Below, one piece after another: positions 25,637 through 38,620 of a stretch of DNA of 64,000 bases. The notes under the pieces were generated by a model. That model was not told the DNA's origin, searched no databases, and saw only the letters and a list, made by a program, of their open reading frames with translations. Made by a program: the position numbers and the translations under genes. The stretch's first letter is position 1. The number at the start of each line of letters is the position of its first letter. The DNA lies in contig JAPFFF010000040.1 in assembly GCA_039105265.1 (NCBI GenBank), positions 1 through 64,000 of the forward strand, written 5' to 3'. The stretch comes from Tritrichomonas musculus (lineage: Eukaryota; Parabasalia; Tritrichomonadida; Tritrichomonadidae).

Positions 25637-27886
25637 TTAAATAGAGTACTCATCAGTACTATTTAAACCAATAGTTTTTGCACGAATAATTAATGAAATA
25701 ATAATTACAATTAATAAAAAACCTGATACAACTCCAATTATTATTCCAATTAAATCATATTTGTCACTTTTACTTTTTTTTTGTTCAGGTGCATCAACTA
25801 AATATTTAATAATAATTTTATTAGCATATTTTTCGTCATTATCAGAAACACATTTTGATAAAGAAAATCCAGAATTTGCAAAATTGATCTTTTCAATAAT
25901 TTTTTGACATTTTTCTTTTTCTATTAATCCACTAAAAATTGTGTATTCAGCATCTGGAACAGGAAAAACATCATTTTTATTAGAAATTTTATGCAGATAG
26001 ATTATTCTTGGTGGATCCATATTGAATTCTATAAATGGATCAAATAGCACGCTTTTATTAATTTCATAATTAAAAATTTGATAACAAAATGATGCATTAT
26101 CAAATCGAGAATTATTAAAATATACTTTTGAAGTTTGAAAAACAGTCAGTGATGAATTAATTTCTACAGATTCCAATTCAACACTTGAATTAAATCCAAT
26201 TATAATATCATCAATATTTAAATATTTTTTCTTCAGATTAAAACTATGAGCAGAAATTAAACCAGATGATTCAAATTCAACATTATCAATATGAAGATTA
26301 TTCATATAATTAGGAACAATTAATTGTAAAGAACCATTAAGCTGAAATTCAAATTTCTGAGAATTATCATGTAAGTTATATAAATATAATTGACCATTAC
26401 CTTTAGCTATCATGTTAACATACTTAAAATTTGTATCAAGATAAACTTTTCCTGAATCTGGTATAATTAAATTCAAATTACCATTTAGCCAACGAATTTT
26501 TGTTCCATCATTTACCTTAATGAATTGATTTCTTTTTAGAGGCAAATTAAAATTCAATTCATAACAATTAGCTAAAATTAATATTATATAAGAATTTGAA
26601 TTATTTGAATATAAATCTAGTTGTTGAGTAATATATTCATTATATAATGTCTCATTATCATTGGATATGCTTATATTTATTAAAATTTCTTCTTCTAATC
26701 TTTTAAATACTTTTGGATTGGTTGAAAAATTGATTTCTTGTGTATAATTTGGAAAAGGAATTGGTGTATATATAGGTATAGGTGGTCCATCATTATTATA
26801 TATAATATTTAAATCACAAAAATACTTATTTGTATAATTATATGGAACATACGCAATTATCCTATTTGGAAATGAATTGTAACAATAAATATCTTTATCA
26901 CTTTGATTGTAATATATTGTTGAAATATTTGTTTCATAAAATGAATATGCGTGAATTTTATCAACATATGTAAGATCAATTGATCCGCTTAAACGATAGC
27001 AACGACGAAAAGATTCACTATCAATCATGGAAATTGTACTTGAAAAAATCACTGATTCTAATTTATAAAAATTAAGACAAAACCGTTTTGGAACAGCAGT
27101 TATTCCTTCTCTAAAAATTAATTTTGTGATATTATTTGTGTATTTTCGTATGCCATCAATGATGGGAATACCATTCCCATAAATATATAAAGTTGTTTGA
27201 ATATTAAAATTATAAACATTAGGACCACAGATTTCACTATTTTCAATCTCTTTATTTACTGGAAAATTGCCAAATGCTGCATCTTGGTAATCAGTTGGAA
27301 CTTTTACATTTAAATAAAGAGTTTTTGAAAATGCATCATTTGAAATACTAGGGCTTAAATTACCCATAAAAAAAATTGAATCAATATTATTACAATTTGC
27401 AAATGTTTCTTCACCAATATATCTGAGATCACCATTTAATATAATTGAATTTAATTGTATACAATTTGCAAATGCATATGATCCAATTGATTCTAAATTA
27501 TATGGTAAATCAATAGATTTAATAGAATTGCATCCGTAAAAAGCATTCGATTCGATTTTGGTTATATTACTATTAAAAAATATGGAAATTAATTGTTTTG
27601 ATTCATAAAATGAATAAGATCCAATTGAAAGTACATTTTTTGATATATTAATTATCTTTATATTTGATATAAAATCTTGCCAGGGGGTATTATTTTGATC
27701 GAAATTAGTCATATATCCATCACCAAATATTTCTAACAAACAGTTATTAGAATGATATATATATGTAAGGTTTTCACCACATTTTCCTGTATATGTGTTG
27801 TCATTTCTTAAGCGTAGTTTTGATTGTTCTAGCATTTTCTTTGATTTAATATCATTTAGAGAGCAAAATACTAAAAAGCAAAGCAT
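25637..27886 (-). CDS. BspA-like leucine-rich repeat surface protein
   Basis: A complete 749-residue type I membrane protein. It has a short N-terminal signal-like segment (MLCFLVFCSL) and then TpLRR/BspA repeats (LRR_5 type) at about 75-200 and 240-340, with the usual pattern IGSYSFYESKQLISI / IESNAFYGCNSIKSI. A long Asn-rich, beta-rich ectodomain with many N-glycosylation sites follows to about 690, then a Lys-rich stretch, one membrane helix at about 711-735 and a 14-residue tail ending TDEYSI. BspA-like proteins form a very large surface family in trichomonads, implicated in contact with host cells and bacteria. The ATG is the first Met, at the signal peptide. The frame is intact, unlike the BspA fragments about 1.4 kb downstream. 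It lies tail to head with the 244-residue gene at 28009-28743 on the same strand, 122 bp away. Confidence 0.9.
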   Translation of the reverse strand: MLCFLVFCSLNDIKSKKMLEQSKLRLRNDNTYTGKCGENLTYIYHSNNCLLEIFGDGYMTNFDQNNTPWQDFISNIKIINISKNVLSIGSYSFYESKQLISIFFNSNITKIESNAFYGCNSIKSIDLPYNLESIGSYAFANCIQLNSIILNGDLRYIGEETFANCNNIDSIFFMGNLSPSISNDAFSKTLYLNVKVPTDYQDAAFGNFPVNKEIENSEICGPNVYNFNIQTTLYIYGNGIPIIDGIRKYTNNITKLIFREGITAVPKRFCLNFYKLESVIFSSTISMIDSESFRRCYRLSGSIDLTYVDKIHAYSFYETNISTIYYNQSDKDIYCYNSFPNRIIAYVPYNYTNKYFCDLNIIYNNDGPPIPIYTPIPFPNYTQEINFSTNPKVFKRLEEEILINISISNDNETLYNEYITQQLDLYSNNSNSYIILILANCYELNFNLPLKRNQFIKVNDGTKIRWLNGNLNLIIPDSGKVYLDTNFKYVNMIAKGNGQLYLYNLHDNSQKFEFQLNGSLQLIVPNYMNNLHIDNVEFESSGLISAHSFNLKKKYLNIDDIIIGFNSSVELESVEINSSLTVFQTSKVYFNNSRFDNASFCYQIFNYEINKSVLFDPFIEFNMDPPRIIYLHKISNKNDVFPVPDAEYTIFSGLIEKEKCQKIIEKINFANSGFSLSKCVSDNDEKYANKIIIKYLVDAPEQKKSKSDKYDLIGIIIGVVSGFLLIVIIISLIIRAKTIGLNSTDEYSI

Positions 27887-28008
27887 AATTTTTTGAGTGC
27901 TTTAGCTGACACACAAAAAAACACAAAAAGTAAAAAAAAAAAAAAATATTAAATGGTATTGAATTTTATAAATTATTTTATTTTCTTATTTAAATCAGTA
28001 TAACATTT

Positions 28009-28743
28009 TTAATTATACTTTTTAAATCTATAAAATCCTATAAAATAGAATGAAATTATCATTAACACTGATACTACAATAATAGAAGACACAATGGCCC
28101 ATGATGCAGAAGATGAGAAAGGAATGATTTCTTTTGATAGTTTATCTGTATACAAATAAAAACCAGCACCATTATAACAAAATTTTTTCCATTGAGTATT
28201 TGATTCAATAGAATCAAAATATTCTTTCATATGTTTTGTTTCATTAAAAAAAGTTGATACATCCCAAATACAATAAAGGCTGGATTTTATATAATTTGTC
28301 CACGTAAAAGTCATCCATACAGGCATATATGACAACATTTCTGCAAACTCTGAAGGAATTGATATATTTAAAAAATCGCGGAAAATCAAATAACACTCTC
28401 CAACAAAATGTATTGATGCTATTATTGCACTTAAATCATCGACTGATTTATCAAAAACAGAAATATTTTGAATTCTAACAAAATTATTGATTATTGAAAA
28501 ATCATAATAAAGAAATTGAAAATAATCAATATACAAATCAAATGTATCATTGCATTGAACATGTACTTGGGAAGTTAATGAAATTTCAATGAAGGAATTA
28601 CATTGATATATAAACTTATTTTTGGGTGATATTTTTAGCTTTTTTGCTTTATAACTTTCTATAGGCGTAGTCGTTTTGAATTGTTCATCAATAATTTTGT
28701 TTGCTTCAAGAAGGATTAAACAAAGCAAATTAATAAAAAGCAT
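28009..28743 (-). CDS. Predicted single-pass surface protein, unknown family (copy 2)
   Basis: Identical in protein sequence to 1478-2212, with the same signal peptide, C-terminal membrane helix and divergent neighbour. Confidence 0.75.
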   Translation of the reverse strand: MLFINLLCLILLEANKIIDEQFKTTTPIESYKAKKLKISPKNKFIYQCNSFIEISLTSQVHVQCNDTFDLYIDYFQFLYYDFSIINNFVRIQNISVFDKSVDDLSAIIASIHFVGECYLIFRDFLNISIPSEFAEMLSYMPVWMTFTWTNYIKSSLYCIWDVSTFFNETKHMKEYFDSIESNTQWKKFCYNGAGFYLYTDKLSKEIIPFSSSASWAIVSSIIVVSVLMIISFYFIGFYRFKKYN

Positions 28744-28841
28744 TTTTTTAAATTTAATTATTATTATTCAAAAATAAAATTTTTTACAAATTGAGACATT
28801 TTTGGTGTCATTATTTTTTAAGCCAAAATCATCGATTTAAC

Positions 28842-30299
28842 ATGGTAAGCTTTTGTTCATGGATATATATTAAGCTATTTTTCGGGCAATTTTTAGATAT
28901 TTGCAATTCGGCAGGTTCTCTTTTTGGTGAAGCTATAAGTCTATTCCAAACTTTCCAAAGACTCACATCGGTAAGACAGTTTTCTGTAAGACTTTCAAAT
29001 GATTGTACTAAAATGTTTGATTGGGCCTCTAATTTAATTCAAATTATTTCAGAAGCAGTTTTTAATTTCAATCCATTAACAGATTTTGAAATTTTTACAA
29101 TTTATGTTTTTATTATTCCATTGCCAATATTAGTTTTTATAAATGCATATAGCATTGGTATTACTTCTATATTTCATTTAATTTATGAAGTAAGTTTAGC
29201 ATTACTTATTGGCGGAATAAAGTTAGTTTTCCTTGATCGCAATATTATTGGATCATATTTAGTAGCTCCTTCAATTGCTATGATTTTTGTTGTTTCATTA
29301 TATTTACTCATTTGTTGTATCTGTTCTCGTTGCAAGGGTGAAAAATTTTCATGTTGTAAAAGTAATACAGAAAATAAAATTGATACTTTTGGAAATTTTC
29401 GTTATACATTATCAATAATGTTAGCCTCTATTGTTTTTGTTATTTTAATATATCCAATTGCTTCAGTCAGATATCAATTATCAATATTTGTTATTGGTTT
29501 TACTTCTGCATTAATAATAATGTTTTTTATAATAGATATTTGTTTATTAATTATTTCAAAATATCGAAATAAGACACATGCAAAAATAAATACTTTTTTA
29601 ATAAATATATTTACTTTATTGTTTATACCTGGAACTGATTCTTTAACGAAAATCATTTCAGGAGGTTATCGAAAGAGATGGGAATGTTATGCTGCTTATG
29701 GCATAATTTTATTCATAATTCCAATCATAATCACATTATTAACTATTATCAATCATAACCCAGATTTAAATGATAAATACAAAAGAGCTGGATCATCTCT
29801 TTGTAATCCTTATCATTATATTGAATTCGTTGATATAATCAAACAGGCTGCTTTTTCATTAACATCTGCCTTTGATTTTACTTATATATCTCTTTGCATT
29901 GAAATTTTTTGGTTTTTGTTGATTTTAGCAATTCTTCCTTTTAGACGTAAAAGTGATCATTGCCTTGTTCTTGGTAGCTCATTTGTTGTTATAACTGGTA
30001 CTTCTGCTGCTTTATACAGCGAAAAACATGGAACAAAAATTTTTAGTTTTGGACTTACTTTATTTTTTGTTATTTTTTCTTGCATTCCTGCTATTATTTC
30101 TTTTTATTTCTTTTTCTTTTTAGATTTTGAAGTAAAACATGTTAATGATTCTAGCGACGTGGATTTAAGTGATGATTCAAGTAAAGGCAAAAGTCCAATT
30201 TCTAAAGCTTTCTATTCTGTTCGAATAGTTACACCATTTGCTTTCATTTTATATGGTATTAATGCAAATATTATATTCAACAAAAGATATATGATCTAA
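28842..30299 (+). CDS. Polytopic membrane protein (copy 2)
   Basis: Identical to 2311-3768, including the upstream initiator-like TCATTATTT at 28808 and the cysteine-rich loop. Confidence 0.75.
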   Translation: MVSFCSWIYIKLFFGQFLDICNSAGSLFGEAISLFQTFQRLTSVRQFSVRLSNDCTKMFDWASNLIQIISEAVFNFNPLTDFEIFTIYVFIIPLPILVFINAYSIGITSIFHLIYEVSLALLIGGIKLVFLDRNIIGSYLVAPSIAMIFVVSLYLLICCICSRCKGEKFSCCKSNTENKIDTFGNFRYTLSIMLASIVFVILIYPIASVRYQLSIFVIGFTSALIIMFFIIDICLLIISKYRNKTHAKINTFLINIFTLLFIPGTDSLTKIISGGYRKRWECYAAYGIILFIIPIIITLLTIINHNPDLNDKYKRAGSSLCNPYHYIEFVDIIKQAAFSLTSAFDFTYISLCIEIFWFLLILAILPFRRKSDHCLVLGSSFVVITGTSAALYSEKHGTKIFSFGLTLFFVIFSCIPAIISFYFFFFLDFEVKHVNDSSDVDLSDDSSKGKSPISKAFYSVRIVTPFAFILYGINANIIFNKRYMI

Positions 30300-30557
30300 T
30301 TGTCCATATCTTTTTAGAATACAAACATTTTTGCTTATTATTAAAATATATTTTTATTTGATTACCATATTCTGAATATATTTATTTCATTTGAAACTTA
30401 TAAATTTATTTTGATTATTTTTTAATAAATAAAAATATTATTTATTTCATTAATTGATTGTTATCTTTATAAAATTTTTTTAGATATTCATAAGTGACAC
30501 AAAAAATTAGTGAAAAAGTTTTAAAAATCATTGTTTTATCAAGGTTAAAAGTTTCAT

Positions 30558-31124
30558 ATGATTTATTTTTTTATTTACCTCTCTTTTTCTCGGCCAATAT
30601 TCTATTTTAATCTTGAAAATGAAACAACAAAATATCTTATTTTGTTTTTAACTCCGCTCGATAATATTGAAATTAATGTTAAAAAGAGAACTGGAACCAT
30701 TTTTTCAAAATGGCCTGATTATCTCTATATGGATGTTGAGGCAATAAATTCAGAAGACGAAATTGAAAAATATGGGCCTTTTACTTCAGAGAATAATTTA
30801 CAAGCATTACATTTTCAAACAAAAAATTATACATTAAAACTAGTTAATGAAGGACAAGATAATATAAAAATTGCCATGGTATTTTCAACTGGAAACTCCT
30901 TTTTTATAAGGAATATATTTAGCGATGATTTTGTATTTCCTTTTATCGGAAATAAATCAGTAATTTATGACTTTAATCAATTTGATTATCCATTCATATA
31001 TGATTCGAAAGAAGATAATGGGAGAAGAATTATTTTTATTTTTGCTCTTGCTTTGTTAGTAGCAAATGCTGCAATAATAGTGATATTTACTTTCATTGAT
31101 AGCTGTTTTTACCCAGATAAATAA
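30558..31124 (+). CDS. Small predicted type I membrane protein (copy 2)
   Basis: Identical to 4027-4593. Confidence 0.7.
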   Translation: MIYFFIYLSFSRPIFYFNLENETTKYLILFLTPLDNIEINVKKRTGTIFSKWPDYLYMDVEAINSEDEIEKYGPFTSENNLQALHFQTKNYTLKLVNEGQDNIKIAMVFSTGNSFFIRNIFSDDFVFPFIGNKSVIYDFNQFDYPFIYDSKEDNGRRIIFIFALALLVANAAIIVIFTFIDSCFYPDK

Positions 31125-31468
31125 ATAAACATAAATTTTTTACTTGTTAATGGGACAAAATCTTTTTTTTTTAAATGATGAATTAACAATGATTGAAATT
31201 ATTACTAATACAATTAAGATATGCATCAATGATGGCCAGCCTTATTTCTGGAGGATTTTCATTCAATTTACTGGGATAATAAAATTTCATAAATATAAAT
31301 GAACAAAAGTAACATTTATAAATCTATAACTATTATTGAAGATCAACAAAAAGTTTATAAATACCTCATTTTTGTTCTACATTTAATATCAAAAATTGCA
31401 AGTAACCACCATAGACAAAATGATTTTTCACAAAAATTGAAAAAAATTATACGATTCTTCAAAACATA

Positions 31469-32365
31469 TAGGTGTGGCGATCGGAAGTGAAGTGTCAAAT
31501 AATTGAAATAAAACTTAAAAAATCCATGGATCACAAAATAAACCAATTAATTAAATGTTATATGATATATTGATTATAAATTTTGAATAAAAAATAAAAT
31601 TCTATGTGCAGGATTTAAGATATAAAATAAATGATATTTTCTTTCAAATCTGAGACATGTTATATGAAAAATATAATTTATTTTAAGCTTTTTTGTAAAA
31701 TTTTATAAGCCATTCGCATATTAAACCATTTGGATATTTTTAAATATTTTAAAATATCAAGGAATAATAATAAAACTTATCAAATAATAAATTTGATATT
31801 ATATTTTTTAATCATTTCATATAAATCAATCAAGAAATTGGAAAAAAGAAATTAAGATGATCTATATCATAGGAAAGAACAATTTTTTAAATTCATTATG
31901 TATGAAATAAAAAATTATTTATCCTAATTTATTCAAAATTGAAAAAAAAAAAACGAATTGATTTTAGTTTTTTCTTCTTTGTAAACGATATACTTTATTT
32001 TTTTAAGCACATGTTACTTATATTATATATTTTCAATTTTCAGATCTAAAATGAATGTCCAAAAAGATTTATCTTAGAGAATCTACTTTCTTTTTTGGTG
32101 TCATATGTTTTCTCTTTAATATTGTTTACTCGAAAATCTTTTCATTAGTTGGAAAATTATAAAACAATTACATTTATCATTGTGAAAAAACGATTATTTT
32201 CAATTGAATTTCCTAAATAATCATATCTTGAAATTGATACATAGAATTTTCAAAATAATAATTTTATAAATATTATATTATAATTATATTCCTAAAAACT
32301 AAATATCAACCCATTCCATGGATTTTTTAATTTTTCTGACACTTCACTTCCGATCGCCACACCTA
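31469..32365. mobile_element. Non-autonomous Mutator-like miniature element (copy 2)
   Basis: Same element as 4938-5834, with the same 10-bp flanking duplication (31459-31468 and 32366-32375). It was carried along by the large duplication and is not a fresh insertion. Confidence 0.85.
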
Positions 32366-32747
32366 TCAAAACATATCAAACCAATTTTTTTAATTCAGTT
32401 ATTTTCAATATTTTCAAAGATAACAAAAGGATTCTTTTTATTCTTATTAAAAAAAACATACACCGCTCTCGTTACAAATGAAACAAAGTTGCTTGTTAAC
32501 CAATAAAAAAATTTTCGTTAACTAAAAAAACCCACTTGTGATGTGAAAAAAGTTTCAATTTTCACTTCACTATTCAATTTTCACTTTTTGAAACGGCGTT
32601 TTTTGCGTCATTCATTTCACCAAATCAAAAAACGCCGGTGGCCCTCAGAATTTCTTAGAATTTCGAAATAACGTATTTCAAAAAATATCCAAATTTTTTT
32701 GAATTCAAAAAATCATAAAATAGAACATAAATTATGCGAAAATTATG

Positions 32748-33078
32748 GGATCGATTCTAAAATAGGTGTACAATACTGAAGGACACTCAAAAAGTGAAAA
32801 TTCTTCAGAAAAAATAATCATAATAAAATACTAAAAAAAAAATCTTTTTATGTTACAAAATTTTTACCGATTCTTACCGCCATCTGCGGGGTCTCGACTA
32901 CGCCTCGCATTCGCTCGGATTCGCTCGACGCCCGCTAGGCGGTATGTAGTCTCGGTAAAAATTATGTAAAAATATAAAAAGAATTATTTTTATTTTGCAT
33001 TTTTTTAGATTATTTTTTCTGAAGAATTTTCACTTTTTGAAGGCTCTTTCAATTGTACACCTATTTTAGAATCGATCC
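32748..33078. mobile_element. Fold-back miniature element (copy 2)
   Basis: Same as 6217-6547, with AAATTATG on both sides (32740-32747 and 33079-33086). Confidence 0.8.
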
Positions 33079-33098
33079 AAATTATGACACATAAATAA

Positions 33099-33383
33099 AA
33101 ATACCCCTTTACTATAAGACGTAAGAGTAATCATTTTATATGCAAGGATGCAAAACATATAAAGGGGTATATACGAGTATGTCTAAATGGCGACTACTAC
33201 TTGAAACATGTACTTATAGCAAGACAGTTCATACCTAATGATGACCCACGACATAAAATAGAGGTAGACCATATCAATAGGAATAGGGCTGACTACCATC
33301 TAAGCAACCTAAGATGGATAACCCCAACTGATAGTAACTATAACAGGGATATGCCCAAAATTATAAATGCGCGGGCAGAGTAG
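33099..33383 (+). CDS. HNH_3-type endonuclease region (copy 2)
   Basis: Identical to 6568-6852. Confidence 0.7.
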   Translation, partial: KYPFTIRRKSNHFICKDAKHIKGYIRVCLNGDYYLKHVLIARQFIPNDDPRHKIEVDHINRNRADYHLSNLRWITPTDSNYNRDMPKIINARAE

Positions 33384-33612
33384 ATATATGGTACTCTAGG
33401 AACTCAAAGGCAAAGTGTTCTATTTTGTCGATAAATTCCAAATCACCATCTTTCATAATTACATTAAGAAATTCAGGTTCGAAATACTCAGCAGCTAACT
33501 CTTTTATCTTATTAATTAAAATATCACATACACCCTCATTAGTCTCACACCTATATTCATAGAGGTAAGATACTAATTTATAGAGAATATTCATACGCTC
33601 TTTTATGGTCAT
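33361..33612 (-). CDS. Small acidic hypothetical protein (copy 2)
   Basis: Identical to 6830-7081. Confidence 0.4.
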   Translation of the reverse strand: MTIKERMNILYKLVSYLYEYRCETNEGVCDILINKIKELAAEYFEPEFLNVIMKDGDLEFIDKIEHFAFEFLEYHISTLPAHL

Positions 33613-33695
33613 GCAAATAAGCCATTTATACAGAAATAAAAAAACAAATGAAATGAACAATAGAAAAATATTTAGTCATTTCACTTTTTTCTTTG

Positions 33696-33956
33696 ATGAA
33701 TATCGATAAGAAGATACGATTGACCACTGAAATGCTCAACGCTAAAATCATGGATGAAAAGCAAAAGCTTGAAGCAAAGGTAGACCATACTGAAACTTAC
33801 TTGTTGCTCCAAATTGATCAACTCAACCAAAGACTTGATGAGGTTCTTAATAGGGTCAACCTGCTATCCTTAAAACTCGATTCTGTCATTGATGACCTTG
33901 CAAATATGAAGGTCAACGTTGATGATATCAACAGCAGCCTTGATAACCTTCATTAA
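33696..33956 (+). CDS. Small coiled-coil protein of the Polinton-type element (copy 2)
   Basis: Identical to 7165-7425. Confidence 0.6.
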   Translation: MNIDKKIRLTTEMLNAKIMDEKQKLEAKVDHTETYLLLQIDQLNQRLDEVLNRVNLLSLKLDSVIDDLANMKVNVDDINSSLDNLH

Positions 33957-33997
33957 TAAACAACATCTTCTACTTACTTCTTTTATTTGATTTTTAA

Positions 33998-35543
33998 ATG
34001 ACTAGTAATGTAGGTACACAAACTAAACCTAACAATAAAATACAACTATTACAAGGTACTATTAAATTTCGACCTAAACTAGTTGATAGAGATGTTGCAA
34101 GATTAACAAGAGGTTTGGGTCAAACTATATGGAAGTTCTCTAATAATCAAATAAATCTACAAAAATTATATGAGACATATTTAAATACTAGTATAGCTTT
34201 TAAAGACGTACTTGAATTTGCTAATAGACTCAAGAGAGAGAGACCAAGAGCAAAATTTACAGGTTGTGTGTTTGCGATTAAGAAAAATCAAGATGATAAA
34301 GATGAACTTGGACATTGCATAACAGTATTAAAGCCATATCAATATACTCTCCAAGAATCAGATGAAGGTTTATTAACAGAGATAAAATTACATTATGATA
34401 TTATCAACATAAGGATATCTCGAATGAAGACTGAGGAGGAAAAACAAGCAGCTAAAGAACTGAGAGAGCAGATGAAAGAAAGAACATTGGAAAATGATAA
34501 GAAAGAATATAAAACTAGAGGTGTTCAAACAGATGATATACCAGAATTGGCTCCATTACCCAGACCTCCAACTTTAAATCGAAATGATTATAATCTTAAC
34601 CTTAGGAAAATCGGTAGGAACCGACCCACAAATGTTGAGCCACCAACAAGGGATCTAAATCAAAACAGAATTCAACGTTTACTTCAAAGTAGTACAAATT
34701 TAGATGATGATAGACCTAAGAAAAAATCAAAACAACCTAAGAAAAAATCAAAACGACCTCGTTCACCTTCACCTCCACCTCCACCTCCACCACCTCCTCC
34801 TCCTTCATTGCCACCTCCACAGTTTCCATCATCACATACCTCTCGAGGTACTAGTCCTCCTCCAAGAAAACCCCATATGACACCACAGAAGGCAGGAGAG
34901 TATACAGTAGACCAAGGACATAATAGGATTCATGATTGGAGGAGTTTAGTCAATGATGAAAATATAGACGAAGATGTTATTGATGACTACTTGAAACTTC
35001 TATATAACAAAGGAAAGAGATTGAATAAACAACCTGGTCAAAATGAGGCAGAGTTTGATAAAAAGAAAATATTGGTTTTACCTACTGCATTTTATACCCT
35101 CCTTTCTATAGCATATGAAACTAATGATAATGAAAAAATACATGAACTGATGAAAAGTCCTATCTCAGGTAAACAGTCATTTTCACATTACGATAAAGTA
35201 TTTGTCCCCATTTGCTCAGATGGAGAACATTGGGTTTTATGTTCGATATCCAAAGAAAATAATCAAATGCTATGACTCTGAGAATAAGTCAATGGCGCCA
35301 GAGGTAAAGACACTTAATAAGTGGATCGATATTTCAGCAACAGGTTAGTTAAAAGCAAAATATTATGATGTACCTAGTCAAAAGAATAACAAGGATTGTG
35401 GAGTGTTTCTAATGGAATCTTGTCGTACCTTTTTGCATGAAGGAGATGGTAAGTTTAAACAACGCAATATACCAGATATTAGAAAGAGAATACTTCGAGA
35501 ACTTCAAAACAATGAATTAGAAACAGGTGTTGTATATAAATAA
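33998..35543 (+). pseudogene. Polinton cysteine protease region (copy 2)
   Basis: Same as 7467-9012. Confidence 0.75.
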
Positions 35544-35564
35544 AGACTTTTTATTCAACTCGAA

Positions 35565-36569
35565 ATGGAATTACCACCAAGTGTTAACACTTTATATCCT
35601 AATCGAGATAATATAGTTAATGATGGTAATACACCTCTTCCAATCGAAACAGCCTACTTCCTTGAGGATGCTCAACATGATAAAGCTAAGTTTAATAGAT
35701 ATTGGTTTAATTTCCCACCAGAATTGTCAACTGCAAACAAAGGGGAATCTATTGTTGGTGTTCGTTCAGCGCATATCATTAAGAGAAGACGCAAATTAGA
35801 ATTTAATGTGACTATATTTAAAGTTCAAAAATCCTACTTTGTTTTACATGGAGGAAATATAAACGACCTTATTTTAACTCAAGAACTACTTGATAAATTC
35901 TACCAGGACGACCTCAAAGAAGAAAATGCAAAAAAGCCTACTTGGAAATGGATAGCAAATTTTGATGTTATTGATTGGGTGTCAGAGGAAGGGGACTTAA
36001 GAGGGTTCTTTGATGCTGTCAACACCGCGATGAAATCTTGGATAGCTATGCATGGGCAATATGGAAATGCATTTTCCCAAAATGATTCATTAATTGCATA
36101 TCGAGATATACAAACAGATGGATATTATGATAAAGATGGTTTTCATGAAATTATATATACCAAAAATAATGATAATATAGATGAAGATTCAAGACAATAT
36201 ATCAATTTTTTCCAAATTGGTGATTAGAATGAGGACTTTGCAGATATGTTTAATATAGGCACAGGAGCTTATCAAAATAACCCTAAGAAGTATTTAACTT
36301 TAAGTAAGAGGTTGGTATTTGATAATGTATGGGACAGACATCCATGTAAAATATATTCATCTATTGGTGAACAAGCATTACATAACTATATTGGAGATAG
36401 TGATGTTGAATATAGTCCGATTAAGTACTTCAAGTTAAACTCAATGGACCAAAGGTTTTGGATAGACTTCTATAGTGATGCTCATTATAATTGTCCAACC
36501 AAACTACCTCCTAAAGATTCATTTGTTATCGAAATGCAATTCCTTCAATACGATAAGATGTTTATTTAA
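35565..36569 (+). pseudogene. Structural-type gene region of the Polinton-type element (copy 2)
   Basis: Same as 9034-10038. Confidence 0.45.
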
Positions 36570-36575
36570 AAATAA

Positions 36576-37728
36576 ATGAGTAAAGAAGAACCAAGCCCAT
36601 ATGAAAAATTATACAACAAAGCTAAATGGAAGACCTTGGACAAATACCTTAGCATGGCAAAACAAGAGAATCTAAATGAAGAAGAAGCAAAGAAATACTT
36701 TGATGAAAGAGTAGTACATGATAAGAGAGTACCTAAAGCACAATTTATACCTATTGTATCCAAACATCCTCATGGTTATCAAATGGATACCTTCATTAAT
36801 AATAAAGAGGCAGGTGGGTTGAACTATCTAATGTTCATTAATATCAACACCAGAAAAGCATATGCATATCCTATTAATGGTAAAGGATCAAGAGAAGTAT
36901 TGACAGCACTTCATAAATTTGTTAATGATGTACCTCATGTATATTCGATAACAAGTGATGAGGATGCAGCATATTTATCATCAACAGTCTTAGACTTCAT
37001 GAGAGAGAAGAACATAAAATACCGAACAACAACTGAGAATAACCATAATGTACTTGGCATTATTAATAGGTTTATGAGAACCATAAGAGATGCTATTGGT
37101 GAAAATAGGTTTATTCAACCAAAGGAGATGCATGATTTGGTCAACATATATAACAACTCTCCTCATAGGTCTTTAGATAATAAAGCACCTAATGATATTA
37201 CTCCAGCGGATGATATAAAGTACATACAAAAGAATGCACGCATTAATCCATACCATTTTAATCCAGGTGAGATGGTCAGGTTAGTACTTGAAAAAGAACC
37301 ATTTGGTAAAAGAAGAAGTAATTTGTCCAATGAGTCTTATATAGTTGACTCAAAAAAAGGTAACCAGTTTGTGGTCAGGTCCAAAGATGGTTCAACTAGT
37401 TCATTCCCTGGATATAGGTTGTTAAGGACAAGAGACAAAAGGATTAAAGTAGCTGAAAGACTAAATGAAGGTAAAGAAGGTATTATTGAACAAATATATA
37501 ACTTTGATGAAGATACAGGTAAGTATGATTTAAAATGAGAAGGAGTCGAAGGTGATGATGCCTTTGCTAGAGAAACCATTAGAAATGTAAGGAGAGGTAA
37601 TCTATTGGTACTTGGTACAGCAGAAAGACAATATTGGTTGGAACAAAAGAAAAATTATGAACGACAAATTAAAGCAGGTCAAAAGGTTGAGGGCAAACCA
37701 ATACCAGATAAAATTATGAAATACATTT
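36576..37728 (+). pseudogene. Polinton rve-type integrase region (copy 2)
   Basis: Same as 10045-11197. Confidence 0.85.
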
Positions 37729-37740
37729 AAAAATTTGTAA

Positions 37741-38603
37741 ATGGATGAACCCCCAAGTGCAGAACTAATAAATAAAGTAGAAACATTGATTAAAGAAACC
37801 TTACGGAAGAACATGAAAGAGATAGATGGTGCTTTGATTAAACCATTATCACCTGATTATCCTTTTAGCACAAATGGTATATACTTTTTAATTGGTAAAC
37901 CAGGTGCTGGTAAAAGTCTTTGGATATGGAGACTTATTATGATAACAGAGAGGTTGTTTAAACATCCATACTACCAAAAGATAATATTTTGCTCAAGCTC
38001 TGGTAAAATGGATAAAACAGCTGAAACACTTAATAAACAAATACAATCAAGAATCGATTATGTAAAGGAAAGAGAATTACCATTCTTAAAAGACATCTTC
38101 GAAGAAAGATAAAGTATTATGCTATTGTCAAATATGTATTATCTCGAATGAAAGAGACCAATGACGAAATGAGGAGGCTCATTGAGAAGCATCATTTAAA
38201 TAAGCTCAATGATAAAATTATATATATAGCCAATAAGTTAGTCAAATATGAAACATCATCATATCCATATAACACATTATTGATACTAGATGATTGTGCA
38301 GGTAGTGATTTATTAAAGAATGGTAATAGTGAATTTATCAAGTTGTTAACCAAGAAAAGACACTATAATTTAACATGTATCATGGCTATCCAAACTATTC
38401 GATTTGTTCATATGAATGCTAAAAGGTTAGCAACAGATATCATATGTTATACAGGATATAGTGAGGAAGATTTTACTAGCTTGTTGCAACAAACTAATAA
38501 CTCATTAAATACTAAGCAGACAGTAGCTGAATACTTACAACATAAAGAACCACATGAGAAGTTCGTAATGAATATTTCTGCTAATAAGTACTATTTCGAA
38601 TAA
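37741..38603 (+). pseudogene. Polinton packaging-type ATPase region (copy 2)
   Basis: Same as 11210-12072. Confidence 0.8.
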
Positions 38604-38620
38604 TTTTTTATTTTTTAAAA

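Larger units (their letters stand above)
1..26531. repeat. Tandem 26.5-kb unit, copy 1
   Basis: The first base of the window recurs at 26532 and again at 53047 with continuous collinear identity, so this is one full period of a head-to-tail repeat. Gene order, intergenic DNA and pseudogene lesions all match the next copy. It differs from copy 2 by a longer 14-bp minisatellite (13341-13908) and by substitutions at 782 and 23002. The window edge sets the phase, so this start is not a biological boundary. Confidence 0.97.
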